Of a stretch of DNA of 64,000 nt, positions 23,335 to 34,069 are shown one piece after another. The DNA comes from Pegea sp. RAD2-039. Its lineage: Eukaryota; Chordata; Thaliacea; Salpida; Salpidae. The notes under the pieces are model-generated. The model was not told the origin of the DNA and did no database searches. It was given only the letters and a program-made list of their open reading frames with translations. The stretch covers positions 1 to 64,000 of the forward strand of contig JAQGEQ010000133.1 in assembly GCA_034620365.1 (NCBI GenBank), written 5' to 3'. The translations under genes were made by a program, and so were the position numbers. Each line of letters opens with the position of its first letter. Within the stretch, counting starts at the first letter, position 1.

Positions 23335-23863
23335 CTAACCAAAACATATTCTTTCTTCATAATATTTGATGACTAAATCAGGAAAAAACAACTTTGCTTC
23401 TTTGATTGGAACTATATACAAACCATTTGATTCATTGCTGAAGATTATGTAAAAAAATTAAATTTAAAACTTGTAAAAACAATAACAAACCAAGAAAATA
23501 GCATATCAGTGATTGTATTCTTATCCCCAACCATAGATTCAATCTGCTTAACTGAAAGATTTTCAGGAAAAACTCTCCCATTTTCACCTGGTTCCTAAAC
23601 TATAAACTCAGCTTCATCAAGGACAGATTTTAGAGATCTGTAACAAGTTTAGTAAATATGATTTCATTTTATAAAAAGGAACAATGGTAGATCCATCATT
23701 TATAATCTAGAATATATTAATTATTTATAATATATTCTCAATTTTTACTTTTTATTTATGTTTTTTGTTTTTTCAGAAAGTTTGCCTGAATTAGATTCTG
23801 AGAATTTTTCTTTTTTAGCTTTTTTCAACTTCTTAGATGAATGTTCTTTTTTTGAAGTGTTAG
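23335..23863 (-). pseudogene. HP1-like chromoshadow-domain gene with an internal TAG
   Basis: HP1 (CBX1/3/5-type) proteins bind methylated H3K9 through a chromodomain and dimerise through a C-terminal chromoshadow domain. Exon A (23863-23749) encodes a Lys/Ser-rich hinge with SKKLKKAKKEK. Exon B (23637-23491) reads SLKSVLDEAEFIV, a TAG at 23595-23597, then EPGENGRVFPENLSVKQIES and MVGDKNTITDMLFS. Exon C (23437-23335) reads NESNGLYIVPIKEAKLF, FPDLVIKYYEERICFG and TAG. IVPIKEA and VIKYYEER match the LVPAKEA and VISFYEER signatures of chromoshadow domains. The introns are 111 and 53 bases, and both junctions keep the frame (AA|A and TG|C). The TAG in exon B is the only lesion seen. Skipping it by a nearer acceptor would break the phase. 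AATAAA (minus) lies at 23269-23274. The chromodomain exon was not located. Confidence 0.7.
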
Positions 23864-24481
23864 CTGCAAACTAAATGTAATATATTTAAATAATAACAAT
23901 TATATACAAAGTAAAATAAGAAACATTTAAAATTATATTTTGAAAAATATAATTCTAAAACTTATGATTTGTGAATATTTTATAATTTATTAAAAAGAAT
24001 CAAATATTATTGTTCATCTTTAAATTAATTAGACTAGAAAAATTAAAAAACTATATTAAAACAAAAGATACCCACAAAAATAAAGTCCTTAGCCTTAAGT
24101 TTCTCATAATAAATAGTTAATTTTGTAGAAAGTAACCAAACAATAAAAGCTTCATGAAAACTGTAAAGAACACTAGTTGTGACATAAATATTAAATAAAC
24201 TTAACCAACTAATACTATTTGTACAAATATGACTTTTTATTATCAAAACAAAATGCATACAAAAGGTTTTTTACAAGTTTAAATTATATGTTTATGAGTT
24301 GTAATAATGTTTATATAAACATATCAAATTTTTCACTTTACTATTTTTTTCCAAATAAAAATACTTAATTGTTAATATAGAAAAAAAAACTAATCGAATG
24401 TCAAAATTCAGAATATTTCTTCTCTTTAAACTTTTTAAACAAAACTTTAAGTTTTTTATTAAGGTAGCGAATGAATATTCT

Positions 24482-24690
24482 TTATTCCTAAATTACAAAA
24501 ATATATTTTTAGGATAATTTTGTTCTGCTGAATTTAGTATTTTCACTGCCATTCACAACATCATGATTAAATTAACCAGTAAGCCTGAAACATCTTCTTT
24601 TTATTCCATTAAAAGATCTTTCTCTTCTATGATAAATCCTGTTTTGCAAATCATTAAATCCACATTATCTTCTAGTTACATGTCTTCAGT
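24482..24690 (-). pseudogene. Possible decayed exon upstream of the HP1-like gene
   Basis: After TGTAACTAG a minus-strand frame reads DNVDLMICKTGFIIEEKDLL, ME, stop, KEDVSGLLVNLIMML, stop, MAVKILNSAEQNYPKNIF. The residues look protein-like but the frame has two stops. It lies where an N-terminal exon of the HP1-like gene might be, yet I could not align it to a chromodomain. Confidence 0.25.
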
Positions 24691-25145
24691 TATCCCTCAG
24701 ATACGTACTTTTTTGTTTTTAGTTAAGTGGAATTACTAATAATGATTATAATTATGTTATAATTATCTAATATATTGCTATAATGCTATGACTGAAAATG
24801 GTAAGTACCTTGACAATAATTTTTTTTAGTCTTAATTTTCTCATGGCTGAATTTAATTAAGTAAAAATTAACTAAACAAGAAGATAATAACGTTCCACTC
24901 TAAATATATTTCAGAACTAAATTTTAAAATCTAAATCAAAGAAATTTATATAATACAATAATTTTATAAATAATTAACACAATGTTTAAATAGTAAGTAA
25001 TAAAACATTATTTCAGTAAAACAATTTATTATTTAATAATAGTTTTTTTATTCCAAAAAAAACTTTCTTTTTAAAATAAAAAAGAGATTAATAATTCTAT
25101 TCGATATTTTATATGAAAAAATTAATTATGTAATCTTTTTATTAT

Positions 25146-25259
25146 TTAAGGTTTTAAGAAATAAACAACTTTCTGTTTATTTTTCTTTTTAGTGTTCAAA
25201 ACATCCCCTAAACCAAAATCTTCATAAGTTTTCAACATACTTGGTTTTCTTACTTTCAT
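25146..25259 (-). CDS. Small ORF, possible first exon of the HP1-like gene
   Basis: ATG to TAA, 37 codons: MKVRKPSMLKTYEDFGLGDV, then LNTKKKNKQ and a hydrophobic end. The Lys-rich, acidic mix is plausible for an HP1-type N-terminus, and the strand and position agree, but no chromodomain motif is visible. It could stand alone or be noise. Confidence 0.25.
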   Translation of the reverse strand: MKVRKPSMLKTYEDFGLGDVLNTKKKNKQKVVYFLKP

Positions 25260-26022
25260 GTTATAATTTATCTTATAGAATATTCTTTATTTTGATAAGT
25301 AAAGATTTTAATGTAAAAAAAGTTTTTATAAGATTTTTTTTATAAAATAAGGACTTTAAAAAATAAAATTTTATATATAAATGTATTTAAAAATTTTTTT
25401 ATATTTTTATTATTTTTCAAATTGTTTTAGTCATTTTTATTTCAGAAATAAATTTTTGTAAACTTTAAATTATCATTTAGATGATTTAAACATATTAAAA
25501 AAGATATTGTTTTTTTATTATTTTTGTAGTTTGAACTAGAAGCTATCACAAAATAATTTCTATCTTAAATTGTTTATGAATTTTTTTTTATTCCATCAAA
25601 GAATGTTTTGGATTTCAATGTAAAACCAATTAATTATAAAAAGAAAACTTTAAAAAGCTATTTATGATATAATAATTCCGAAATATATTAAATCATTGCA
25701 AAATTTTCATACAACTACTTATAATGAATACAAATCCATTTTTAAGAAGTTTATTAAAGATCTCTTTTTCAGAAAACTTTGATTTGTAACTTTATTCTAA
25801 ATGTTTTGATAAAGTAAGTCTTATATTCTTGAAAATTTTCATTTTTATAAGAATTGCTTTTAGGTTAAAAAAAATACTGTTTATTTTTTGTTTCATTAGA
25901 AACAAATTTTTTAACATATCAACAATTACATTGTTATAAACAAAATCATCTGATATAGTTCTCACCAATATTCGGCCTAACTAGTTAGATTAGAATAAAA
26001 ACATCTCGTTTAAAAAAATGAT

Positions 26023-26168
26023 TGTTTTATTTGGGGAAAATTAGTCGTAGTTTTAGTCTATTTGAAAGAAATCATACTGGTGAGAAGACATATGAATGTA
26101 GTATGTGGAAGAAAATTCACTAATAATTCCAATCTTTTAACTCATGAATGAACATATACAGACGATAA
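26023..26168 (+). pseudogene. Shattered C2H2 zinc-finger fragment
   Basis: The remains of two fingers are readable only by changing frame. The first begins CFIWGK, where Trp (TGG) replaces the second zinc-binding Cys. After a shift it continues RSFSLFERNHTGEKTYEC, which contains the typical HTGEK linker. The next finger has a one-base deletion after CS, then CGRKFTNNSNLLTHE followed by TGA. It lies about 3 kb from the intact zinc-finger exon on the other strand and resembles it (NSNLL, THTGEK), suggesting an old inverted duplicate. No function is expected. Confidence 0.75.
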
Positions 26169-27232
26169 TTAGGCATAATTAAAAAAGGTTATTACAAAAG
26201 AGATTAAGGGCTGAATATAAAAAGAAGGTTGATTAAGAAACGATGGAAAAACTAATAAAGCTAATAAGATGGCTATAACCTATAAAGTAAGACAAAATAT
26301 GCATCATGAAAAGAAAAACAAATATAAAAAATTTGGAAAAAAATTAATTAGGTAATGGCAAAAGTATTCACCATTATTTTCTTTACATTATTTGTTATCA
26401 GTTTATTTTTAGACTTTGTTTTCTAAATTTATAATTTACTAAACAAACTATTTCAATGAAATTTTTAAATAGGTATAAATTTTGATCGTTTTTTGTTTGA
26501 AAAGTTTAATAAACGTTAAAGAATAAAGCAAAATTTAGTAAGGAAACCTACGGATGCATTATTAAAGTATTAAATGATTGTTGTTTCTTTTGAAAATATC
26601 ATTGGCTGGAACAGCTGTAGAAAAGGATTAAAACAATTATTTTCTGGATTTTAAATAATAAAAGGTTTTTGTTAGCTTGAAAACCTAGACTTTTATCAAT
26701 ATAGTAGCTAACATTATCTGTCTAAGCTTTTGTTTCATAATAATTTCTGCATACTTTTATACTTCTTTTTATTTAATAATGTTTGAAAAAACATAAAAAT
26801 TGTTTTTTACTTTAATTGAAACTTTTCAACTAAACTTGTAATATATTTTATTCCTGTTGTAAGCTTTTGAATCTGTCATTTTTACTTCAGCATTTTGTTT
26901 CAATATGTAAGATAATAAATTCTTACTTTTTCAAAAGTGTTATAATTTTTTATGGTGCTCTTATGCAGGAAATTCTGCAGATCTTTTTAATCTGCTAAAG
27001 TTTAACAGATAATAGACAATTTATCAAATTCTGTGGAAAAATTAATCTGTGTGACTACTTGTGTCATTACAGAATGCGTTTTTGCATCAGATGATCAGAT
27101 GATGTAACATAACAATATTTTATTTGATTAAGTACTTATACTTTGAGATAAAGTTATTTCTAGTAAGTGATTTCTATATTATATATTTATTATATATTGT
27201 GGTCGGTGAAAGTAAAAATCATCTATAAAACT

Positions 27233-27493
27233 ATGGTGGATCCACATAAAACTACCAAGAACTTACGATCGAACATAAAGGAAAATTCTGACAAACAAAT
27301 TTCATCAAAGCAAGATAGCAATGGCAGTTGCCAATCTTGCAATAAAATTTTCTCTGGTGAAGATCCGGTAATAGAATACTCTAAATATATCTCCTGCTTT
27401 CATCTCAACTTTCCTGCTTTGACCATTAAATTGTTTGTAATTTGGTGCTGTCACAAAACCACTGGTTGCGTCATCATCAATATAAAATCATAA
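27233..27493 (+). pseudogene. ORF with a degraded PHD-like zinc motif
   Basis: From ATG 27233 the frame reads MVDPHKTTKNLRSNIKENSD, then CQSCNKIFSGEDPVIEYSKY, ISCFHLNFPALT and IWCCHKTTGC before TAA. PHD fingers bind two zincs with a Cys4-His-Cys3 pattern. Here CxxC, a following C, FH and a final WCC..C are in the right order, but the second pair and the Cys after His are missing or changed. PHD fingers occur in chromatin proteins and in ORF1 of some LINEs. The open frame extends 22 codons upstream without ATG. The assignment is weak. Confidence 0.3.
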
Positions 27494-27516
27494 ACGTCTA
27501 ACTCACAAACTTATCA

Positions 27517-27979
27517 TGACGTCATCAGCATCATGTAGTTAAACAATGTTGAAAGCAATAATGAAGTCGCCAGTTCAAGAGTTGATGACGTCACTAAATT
27601 TGATTATACTATGACGTCATATGATCGTTGTTTTCTGAGAAAGTCATTTATGGTAGTGAAGTCCTTCGATCTGGTGGTATTGTTACTTGTAGTGACGTCA
27701 TCAATTAGTAGTTTAGAGAAGCTAAAGAAAGAAAAATATTAAACGATTTTAGGATTATAAATAATGCTGTTAACAAATTTTACGTCGTCAGCTTTGATAG
27801 AAAAGAAGTAAAAGCAAATTTTGAATCAACAACTGATACACTGATAAACGGGTAGGATTGAGTGACGTCATCATTATCTATGTGATGATAAAGTTGATTA
27901 GGACATTCAGATAATAATAATGACGTCATCAGTTTATCTTCATATATCATTTGAAGTGATGATAGCAACGATGACGTCA
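27517..27979. promoter_or_regulatory. Cluster of seven TGACGTCA (CRE/ATF) palindromes
   Basis: Exact TGACGTCA occurs at 27517, 27586, 27612, 27693, 27863, 27921 and 27972, four of them followed by TC. TGACGTCA is the full cAMP-response element bound by CREB/ATF bZIP dimers. Seven copies of a CpG-containing octamer in 463 bases of A+T-rich DNA is far above chance. Spacing is irregular (26-170 bases) and flanks are not otherwise alike, so it is not a simple satellite. It may be an enhancer or promoter, or TGACGTCA-rich DNA typical of the genome. Single copies also occur near 12239, 41169 and 50266. Confidence 0.6.
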
Positions 27980-28181
27980 TTAATAACTAGTCATAAGTGA
28001 GTGAGTTCACTTTGAAAACTACTTGAATTAGTCTTAGTGAATTCTAATTTTCGTCATCAGTTAAACCACAACTCATTATATTTATTCTGCTTATGATAGA
28101 ATCTGAAACTTTTTTATTTTAAACTAGTTCTAAAAAAACATCGAAAAAGTTTTTTAATTTTTCATAAAAATCTTTTCATTT

Positions 28182-28197
28182 CCTGCCACCAGGCAGG
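28182..28197. other. GC-rich six-base-pair hairpin
   Basis: CCTGCC-ACCA-GGCAGG. It stands out because flanking DNA is nearly all A/T. No gene end is assigned beside it, so its role is unknown. Confidence 0.35.
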
Positions 28198-28393
28198 ACA
28201 ATTCCGTCATAATAAGACTTAAATAAGATGTTATCATCTGGCTTAAATGTTGTATAATACCAGTATCTATTTAGGTTTATTTAAACATATTTATCTAACT
28301 ATAGTGTGATTAAAAATACTGTTCTTTTATGTTATTTGAAAATTTATATTTATAAACAGTATGAAGTTATTATAAATTTTCTTATTCTCACAA

Positions 28394-28588
28394 TTGAGAT
28401 CTTTAGAGGTTAAGCTGAATCAGATGAATCTCATTAGTTTTTGGATGATATTTCTTGTGCTTCCACAACTTCTAAAAATTGTTCGTTTGCTTCTTGGTTT
28501 GAATGTTAGTTATCTTATTAAAAGGTTGCATATTTTATGCATTCTTGTTCAAAATCAAGCAACTCAAAATTTTATAAAGTATAAATGA
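28394..28588 (-). pseudogene. Possible decayed coding stretch downstream of the zinc-finger gene
   Basis: On the minus strand one frame contains HSNQEANEQFLEVVEAQEIS among several stops, with LLDFEQECIKYATF upstream. The composition is protein-like but the frame is interrupted at least four times. A plus-strand hydrophobic frame over the same bases is also open and may be its complement. It is too damaged to assign. Confidence 0.2.
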
Positions 28589-29205
28589 TTAATAAATTAT
28601 CAATTAATTAAACCTAAGATCTTTTCTCGACTTGTTCACTACGTAAAAATTTGTTACATTTCTTAAAATGTGATAGAAAATACAAGTTTAGTAATTTTGT
28701 TTTAAAATAATGTTTATTGCTGCCAGTTACATCAAAATACTCGCTTATTTGGTTTTTTAATTTTATTTTAATATAAGCCAAACTTGCAGAATCCCTTTTC
28801 TTAAAAAGAAAAACATTGCTTCATTGTAATATTTAACACTTTTTCACATTTATCTAAATTCTGCTCTGTAAATTCATTATTTAACCAAACTTTGTCTATC
28901 TATTAAAGAGATTGAAAAATGATTTACACCAATTAACTGTTTGCAAATTAAAAGTTAAAAAATTAAGAGATAAAAGCTTTCAAGTATATAGTCAATAACA
29001 CAAAAGAGTTACTATAACCATAAATAACAGTTTAAATAAACATAAACGTTTTTTGCTGAAATTAAAAGAAAAAATCAGAAATATTTAAAACAAACAAAAC
29101 TCTAAAATGTTGTTAGAAAAATAATAGAAAAAAAACAAGAAATACTAAAAACTGGAATGAGACAAAATTGATCTTTATCTGATCTTTTTTCTGATTACTT
29201 TGAAT

Positions 29206-29277
29206 CTAAATAATGTAAGTTGTTTGATGGTATGAAAGAATTGCATGATGGCCAAATTGCTTTCCACACACAATTCA
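29206..29277 (-). pseudogene. Remnant of a fifth zinc finger after the stop codons
   Basis: Directly after GEKPI, in the same frame, come TAA and TGA. TGA (29275-29277) occupies the position of the first zinc-binding Cys. The frame then continues IVCGKQFGHHAILSYHQTTY to a TAG. The second Cys, Phe, Leu and first His fall at canonical spacing, while Tyr sits where the second His belongs. The protein is thus truncated inside an ancestral finger array. Later readthrough could not restore a zinc site because two of the four ligands are gone. Confidence 0.75.
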
Positions 29278-29916
29278 TTAAATTGGTTTTTCACCAGTAT
29301 GAGTTCTTTTATGTTGTGAAAGAAGGTCATTCCGACTAAACTTTTTTCCACAAACAAAGCATTCATATGGTTTCTCACCAGTATGTGTTCTTTCGTGTCT
29401 TAAGAGGTTTGAATTTTGACTAAACTTTTTTCCACAAACAATACATTCAAATGGTTTCTCACCAGTATGTGTTCTTTCATGTGATAAGAGATTTGATTTT
29501 TTACTAAACTTTTTTCTACAAACAATACATTCATATGGTTTCTCTCCAGTATGAATTCTTTCGTGAACAATAAACTGAGATCTGCAACTAAAGCGTCTAC
29601 AACAAATCAAACATTCATATTTGTCTTTGCCATTTGAAATTTTCTTAAACAAAAGTTTGTTTTCTTCTTTTCCACTATTTTCTGCTGAAGCACTAATTTT
29701 GGTAAAAACGCTTTTCTTAGTTGTTGTATTTCCTATTTTATTGTTTGAACTGACTTCATCAAAGTTAATTCCGTGCCAGCTATCAAATTCACTAACACAT
29801 TCATTTTCATTTTTCTTGTTAGGTGTTTCACCTCTGATGTTACTTTCGTTTGATAACAACTTTCGCCTACAATCAGATTCTTTGTCGTCCATTAAATTCA
29901 GTTTCAATTTGTTGAG
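29278..29916 (-). CDS. C2H2 zinc-finger protein, terminal exon with four fingers
   Basis: A likely nuclear DNA-binding protein. The exon follows a T-rich acceptor (GTTTAATTGTAG, AG at 29917-29918) and stays open from CTC at 29916. An internal ATG lies at 29892. Numbered from TTG at 29907, residues 1-95 are a polar, non-finger region. Fingers run at 97-119, 125-147, 153-175 and 181-203, each C-x2-C-x12-H-x3-H with conserved Phe and Leu and joined by TGEKP(Y/F) linkers. Zinc ligands of finger 1 are C99, C102, H115 and H119. Finger 1 has an unusual CCRRF stretch. Translation ends at residue 209 just after a linker, where a fifth finger has decayed. The tip residues are largely Asn/Ser/Lys, so no target can be inferred. 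Whether translation starts in this exon or upstream is open. An upstream exon candidate is at 30245-30369. Confidence 0.85.
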   Translation of the reverse strand, partial: LNKLKLNLMDDKESDCRRKLLSNESNIRGETPNKKNENECVSEFDSWHGINFDEVSSNNKIGNTTTKKSVFTKISASAENSGKEENKLLFKKISNGKDKYECLICCRRFSCRSQFIVHERIHTGEKPYECIVCRKKFSKKSNLLSHERTHTGEKPFECIVCGKKFSQNSNLLRHERTHTGEKPYECFVCGKKFSRNDLLSQHKRTHTGEKPI

Positions 29917-30244
29917 CTACAATTAAACAAAACGTTTTAGTTTTTAGTTTAATAAAAAGTTAAAAAAAAATAATATATTATATACAAATCAATACGATTG
30001 TAATCTGAATTAACTTTTTGTTAATTTCTATGCAAAATAAAATTATACTTTATTCAAAAAAAGAATTAAAATTGATTCAAAAACAGTTATTCACAGTTTC
30101 TTAAAAAATAAATATATATTTTACAAGAAAATATCTTAAGTAAATTTTAAAGTGGTTTATTGCCATAGTCAATACTACAACAAAAATTTAATGAAAGTAA
30201 ACAATTCAAAATAGCCTGACAAAAGCTTTCTAATTGACAACATT

Positions 30245-30369
30245 TCACAAAAAGTCTTTTGCATTCAACGTTATCTTTAGATTTTCTATTAAACGTTTTT
30301 TAAAATCTCTTAATGCTAAGTTCTCTTCTCTTTTCTTCGAATTTTTGATGATTTGAAATAAATGTTTAC
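30245..30369 (-). CDS. Exon candidate upstream of the zinc-finger exon
   Basis: After ATATTTTTCAG (AG at 30370-30371) the frame reads KHLFQIIKNSKKREENLALR, then DFKKRLIENLKITLNAKDFL and TGA. The Lys/Arg/Glu/Leu pattern suggests an amphipathic helix, and the acceptor is good. It lies about 330 bases upstream of the zinc-finger exon on the same strand. A GTGAAA donor inside the stop region would leave a phase that does not fit the finger frame, so it may belong to another transcript or be a relic. Confidence 0.4.
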
Positions 30370-30371
30370 CT

Positions 30372-32300
30372 GAAAAATATATTATATATAAGCAGATATA
30401 TAAATAAAAAAATAAGCAAATACACTTTTATAATTACTAAGCAGTGTTTTTAAATTGATCAGTTGAAGTTTGGTGTTTAAATTTTTTTGGAAAGAAAATT
30501 AAAATATAATTTTAGATTGTTTTACCAGAAACCAATTTTCAGGAATATAAATCATAATTTTGGGAAAATAAGTTTTTTTTTAACTTGGCTTTAAAAATCA
30601 AAATATATTTTTCTTCCGAAAAGTATTATTTATCTTAGATTGACTGCAGCAAATATATATAAAGCTGTAAGGTACTACTGTCAGCAAAAAATAATCTGGA
30701 AAACAAAGAGACAAATTTGATAAACGAAAGTAAATCTAATTCACAATTTTAAGTGGAATATATCTAGAAATACCTTATTAGTTACCAGAAATATAGTTTA
30801 TAAATTTGTATAAGGTGATACAAACTATTGATTCCAAATTATTTCCAAACCAAAGTTTCAAATTAGTTTTTATGTTAATATTGTTTATCTGTATGACTAC
30901 GTCAATAGTAAACTGCTTAACATAATCGTTTGATTGCAATTGTTGTTACAAAACTGAAGTTTCTTGTGTTTACCATGATGTTACACAAACAACAATTTCT
31001 AACATTTTCTATTGTGTACTTTAAAATATAATTTTTCAATTTTTATAGACTTTATCTTATTTCTTCAGTATAAAGTTTGACATTTATAAGCCCACTAAAG
31101 TAGTGTGTAGTGAGAACAAGTTATCAAACATTTATTAAACATGTTTATTATTAGCTTGACCTTAAAATTTCAAACTTTTTTAAAAGCAGAAATAATATCA
31201 ATAATTTTATTTTAGTAAAAAAATATCAATATAAAATATTTTGTATTTAATAATTGGTAAAGCTTTTTTGTGTGAAAATAAGGTTGTTAGTAATATCTTT
31301 TATTTATTTTTATTTTAGATTTATAACAGATGCGTTGTAAATACAATTTCTGCAATACTTTTTTAAGAGATATATTTATTTATAACTAATTCTATTTCTC
31401 TATAATATAAAATTTATTTATGCGAATAAATTTCATATAAAACCAATAAATTGTAAGGTTGTTTTTTAGTTTCGCTAACTGGCGCTTAAAGTATTTTTAA
31501 AATTTGAAATTTTCTGCAATTTACAAAAATTTCATAATAAAATTTCTAAGAACAATTTTCATGTAATAACTTTCTTTGCAATATTTTTTTTAAAATCTAA
31601 AAAGCAATTATACATTTTTTATTTAAAAATAATAAGCAATCAAAGATAAAGGTTTTATAAAGAAGTTTATGAATACCAAGTGTCAATAATATAATTGCAA
31701 ACTTATTTATTTGTATATTGAATGAAAAGATTCAAGTAAAAAAATAGTATTTCTTTTGAAACTTGTTTTCTAAAATAGTAAACCACTACACATTAATAGT
31801 TAATTAAATTGTAATATTCATTATTTAAACTTGTACTTGCTAAGAAATAACTACATGTATAAAATAGCAATAGTATTTCACAGTGATTCACTAAATTCAG
31901 AATGAAAGTATTAGGATGAGATCTGTACCTAAGATGTTTAAAGAATTAAAAGTTATTTAATAAATATTACATCATCAGTATCTTTGATATTTGCACTGAT
32001 TAGTAATTTCTTTCTGATAAACAATTTAAACTGATCAAAATTAGCGGATAATGTTTTTCACTGAACTAAAAAACCTTTAAAAATGAATAATTTGTTTTCA
32101 GATTAGTTTCTTAACTATGTGAATAGTTTGAAAAAAAATTATACAACCTTCTAAGCAAGTCTATAAGACCAAAAGAGTCCTTAAGTAAACATAAACAATT
32201 TGTTAGGAAAATTAGTTAAACAACTTGTCAAGTCATTTTTCAATAAATTCTCAATAAATGGAATTTATTAAGATTATTAATTACAAAATTATTTTAGATT
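30372..32300. other. A+T-rich stretch without recognised genes
   Basis: I see no convincing exon. TTGTTTTCCAG near 30692-30702 (minus) precedes two short open frames, but neither has distinctive composition. No repeat partner elsewhere in the window was noticed. Confidence 0.45.
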
Positions 32301-32399
32301 CAGATTTATGTTATTTTAATCAAAATATTTTAACTGCTACAGAGTGTATAAAATCAAATCAAATATATTTAAATGTATTATTTAATATCTTCTGTAAAC

Positions 32400-32800
32400 T
32401 GAAAGTGATACCAAAAAAATAAATAATAATAATAAAAAAAAATAAATGATGTATTTTTGTAAGTGTTTTTTTGATAACAAACCGTCTAGCGCCAAGTAGC
32501 GGAAAAGGAAACAGTTTATTTGGTTTTTGTAGGTTTATCTTTTAGTCTTGATTTGTTTACACTATTTTGCACTATCTAGAAAATAAAGATTTAAAAATGT
32601 CACAATAACCCACGTACTATTAATTTTTAATTTTTTAAAATACTTAATTATTGAGTTGAACCAAGAAATAAAATAACTGTTTTTGATAGAAGCTCAGTTT
32701 ATTGATACTGAAATTTAAATTTAACTAATAACATCTTTATAAAAATGATATCAACAATAAATTTATTGATTGATTAAAGCCATCGAAAAAAGAAGCCCTT
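32400..32800 (+). repeat. Repeat family B, core with GTCTAGCGCCAAGTAGCGG
   Basis: The GC-richer core at 32484-32502 recurs at 41901-41919 in the same orientation, partly at 35440-35453, and degenerate at 55117-55137. Inverted copies are at 38902-38920 and 47801-47819. The flanking CAGTT-ATTTGTTTTTTGTAGGTTTATCTTTTAGTC-type sequence and a downstream ACATTGGTTA/AGTACATT block travel with it. The ends are indistinct, and no coding capacity is seen. Confidence 0.7.
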
Positions 32801-33359
32801 TAAATGACATTATTATGATTTATAAAATTTATAGGACTTTAGAAATCAAGTTAGAGGAAATCTTTTTATATTTATTTTTAATATATTTCATGTTTTTATT
32901 ATTTTACAGTAATTTCTTAAGCATATAACAACCAGTTAATTAAAACCATGAAAAGTAAAAAAATAAACAAATTAAACTTTTTTTCATTAAAAGTTTATGT
33001 CATTAAGCTAACACATAACAATCACTTACAGCAATCATCTTATATATCTGCATCTAATGAGCTTCCAGAGAATGAAAGTTGTTTTTAAAGAAGTAGTTTT
33101 AGTATTAAAATTATTATATAAAATTTAGAATGAATTTTAATGTTTGTTTTTTTTTACCAAATCCCAAATTGATAATTTTCTGATTTTATTTTATACACTC
33201 TCTAACTGTTTAAATATCTTGATTAGAATAACATAAATCTGAATCTAAAACAATTTTTTAATGAATAATCTTAATAAATTCCATTTTTGGATGTTGCTGC
33301 AGGTTTTTTGAAACAAATCTAGATAACTGTTTTTTTAGTGTATTTTTTAAAGGATAATT

Positions 33360-33800
33360 GATTACATTAGTTTTGTAAATATTTTTTAAACTGAGTTAAA
33401 CAGTTCACAATAGAGTTTCATTGTAACAAATTATTTCAAATGCCACATAAAACTTTATATAAATTATAGTGTCCATAATAAACTAAGATTTCATGTTTTT
33501 CAATTTTAATTTTATAAGAAAACAAACTAGATTTCCTACTATTTAAATAAATTTATAAAATTTCATAAAACTAATATCTGTAAATGATATATCTCTTTAA
33601 AAGTTTTTAATTAATTTAAGACAATCTGCTTTATCAAAAGCAACAGAAAGTTAACAACCTTTGGCGATTACATGAAGTTGTTTTATACACTAATTACATT
33701 TTACTTAATAAAAAAACAGCTTTAATTCGTTTAGATTTCTAGCACCACAAACAACAGACTTTAACTAATTTTATATATTCCGATTTTTCCCTTCCAGAAA
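33360..33800 (+). repeat. Fragment shared with family A and with 46635-47010 and 58620-58990
   Basis: AGTTAAA(T/C)(C/A)GTT-A followed by AATTTCAAATT-type sequence, then a block ending in TTCTAGCACCA-AA-CAACAGACTTTAA. The same order occurs at 46635-46960 and 58620-58960. The first part also matches 1840-2010 of family A copy 1. Confidence 0.65.
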
Positions 33801-34069
33801 CGTTTATTTAGTATAGACGGACGGTCAATTTAATTTAGAAACCGCTAAGTAGTGGTTGATTAATTTAAAAATGAATTGATAATTTGTTGAATACTTGTAT
33901 TTAATTGCATTTTTATTTAGAATATTTAATTTAAAAGAATAATATAGAAAAAGCTAACTAACTACCAAAATTTAAAGCTAATTTTTGTAAACTCTGTAGT
34001 GATCTAAACAAATAATTTTTTTGCTTTTACTTATTTTATAATTAACTAATTATTATTTAATAATTTTGT

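Noticed and set aside
29175-29926. Open frames overlapping the zinc-finger exon on the plus strand and in another minus frame
   Set aside because: They are complements or shifted readings of the finger repeats. The finger frame has exact zinc-ligand spacing.
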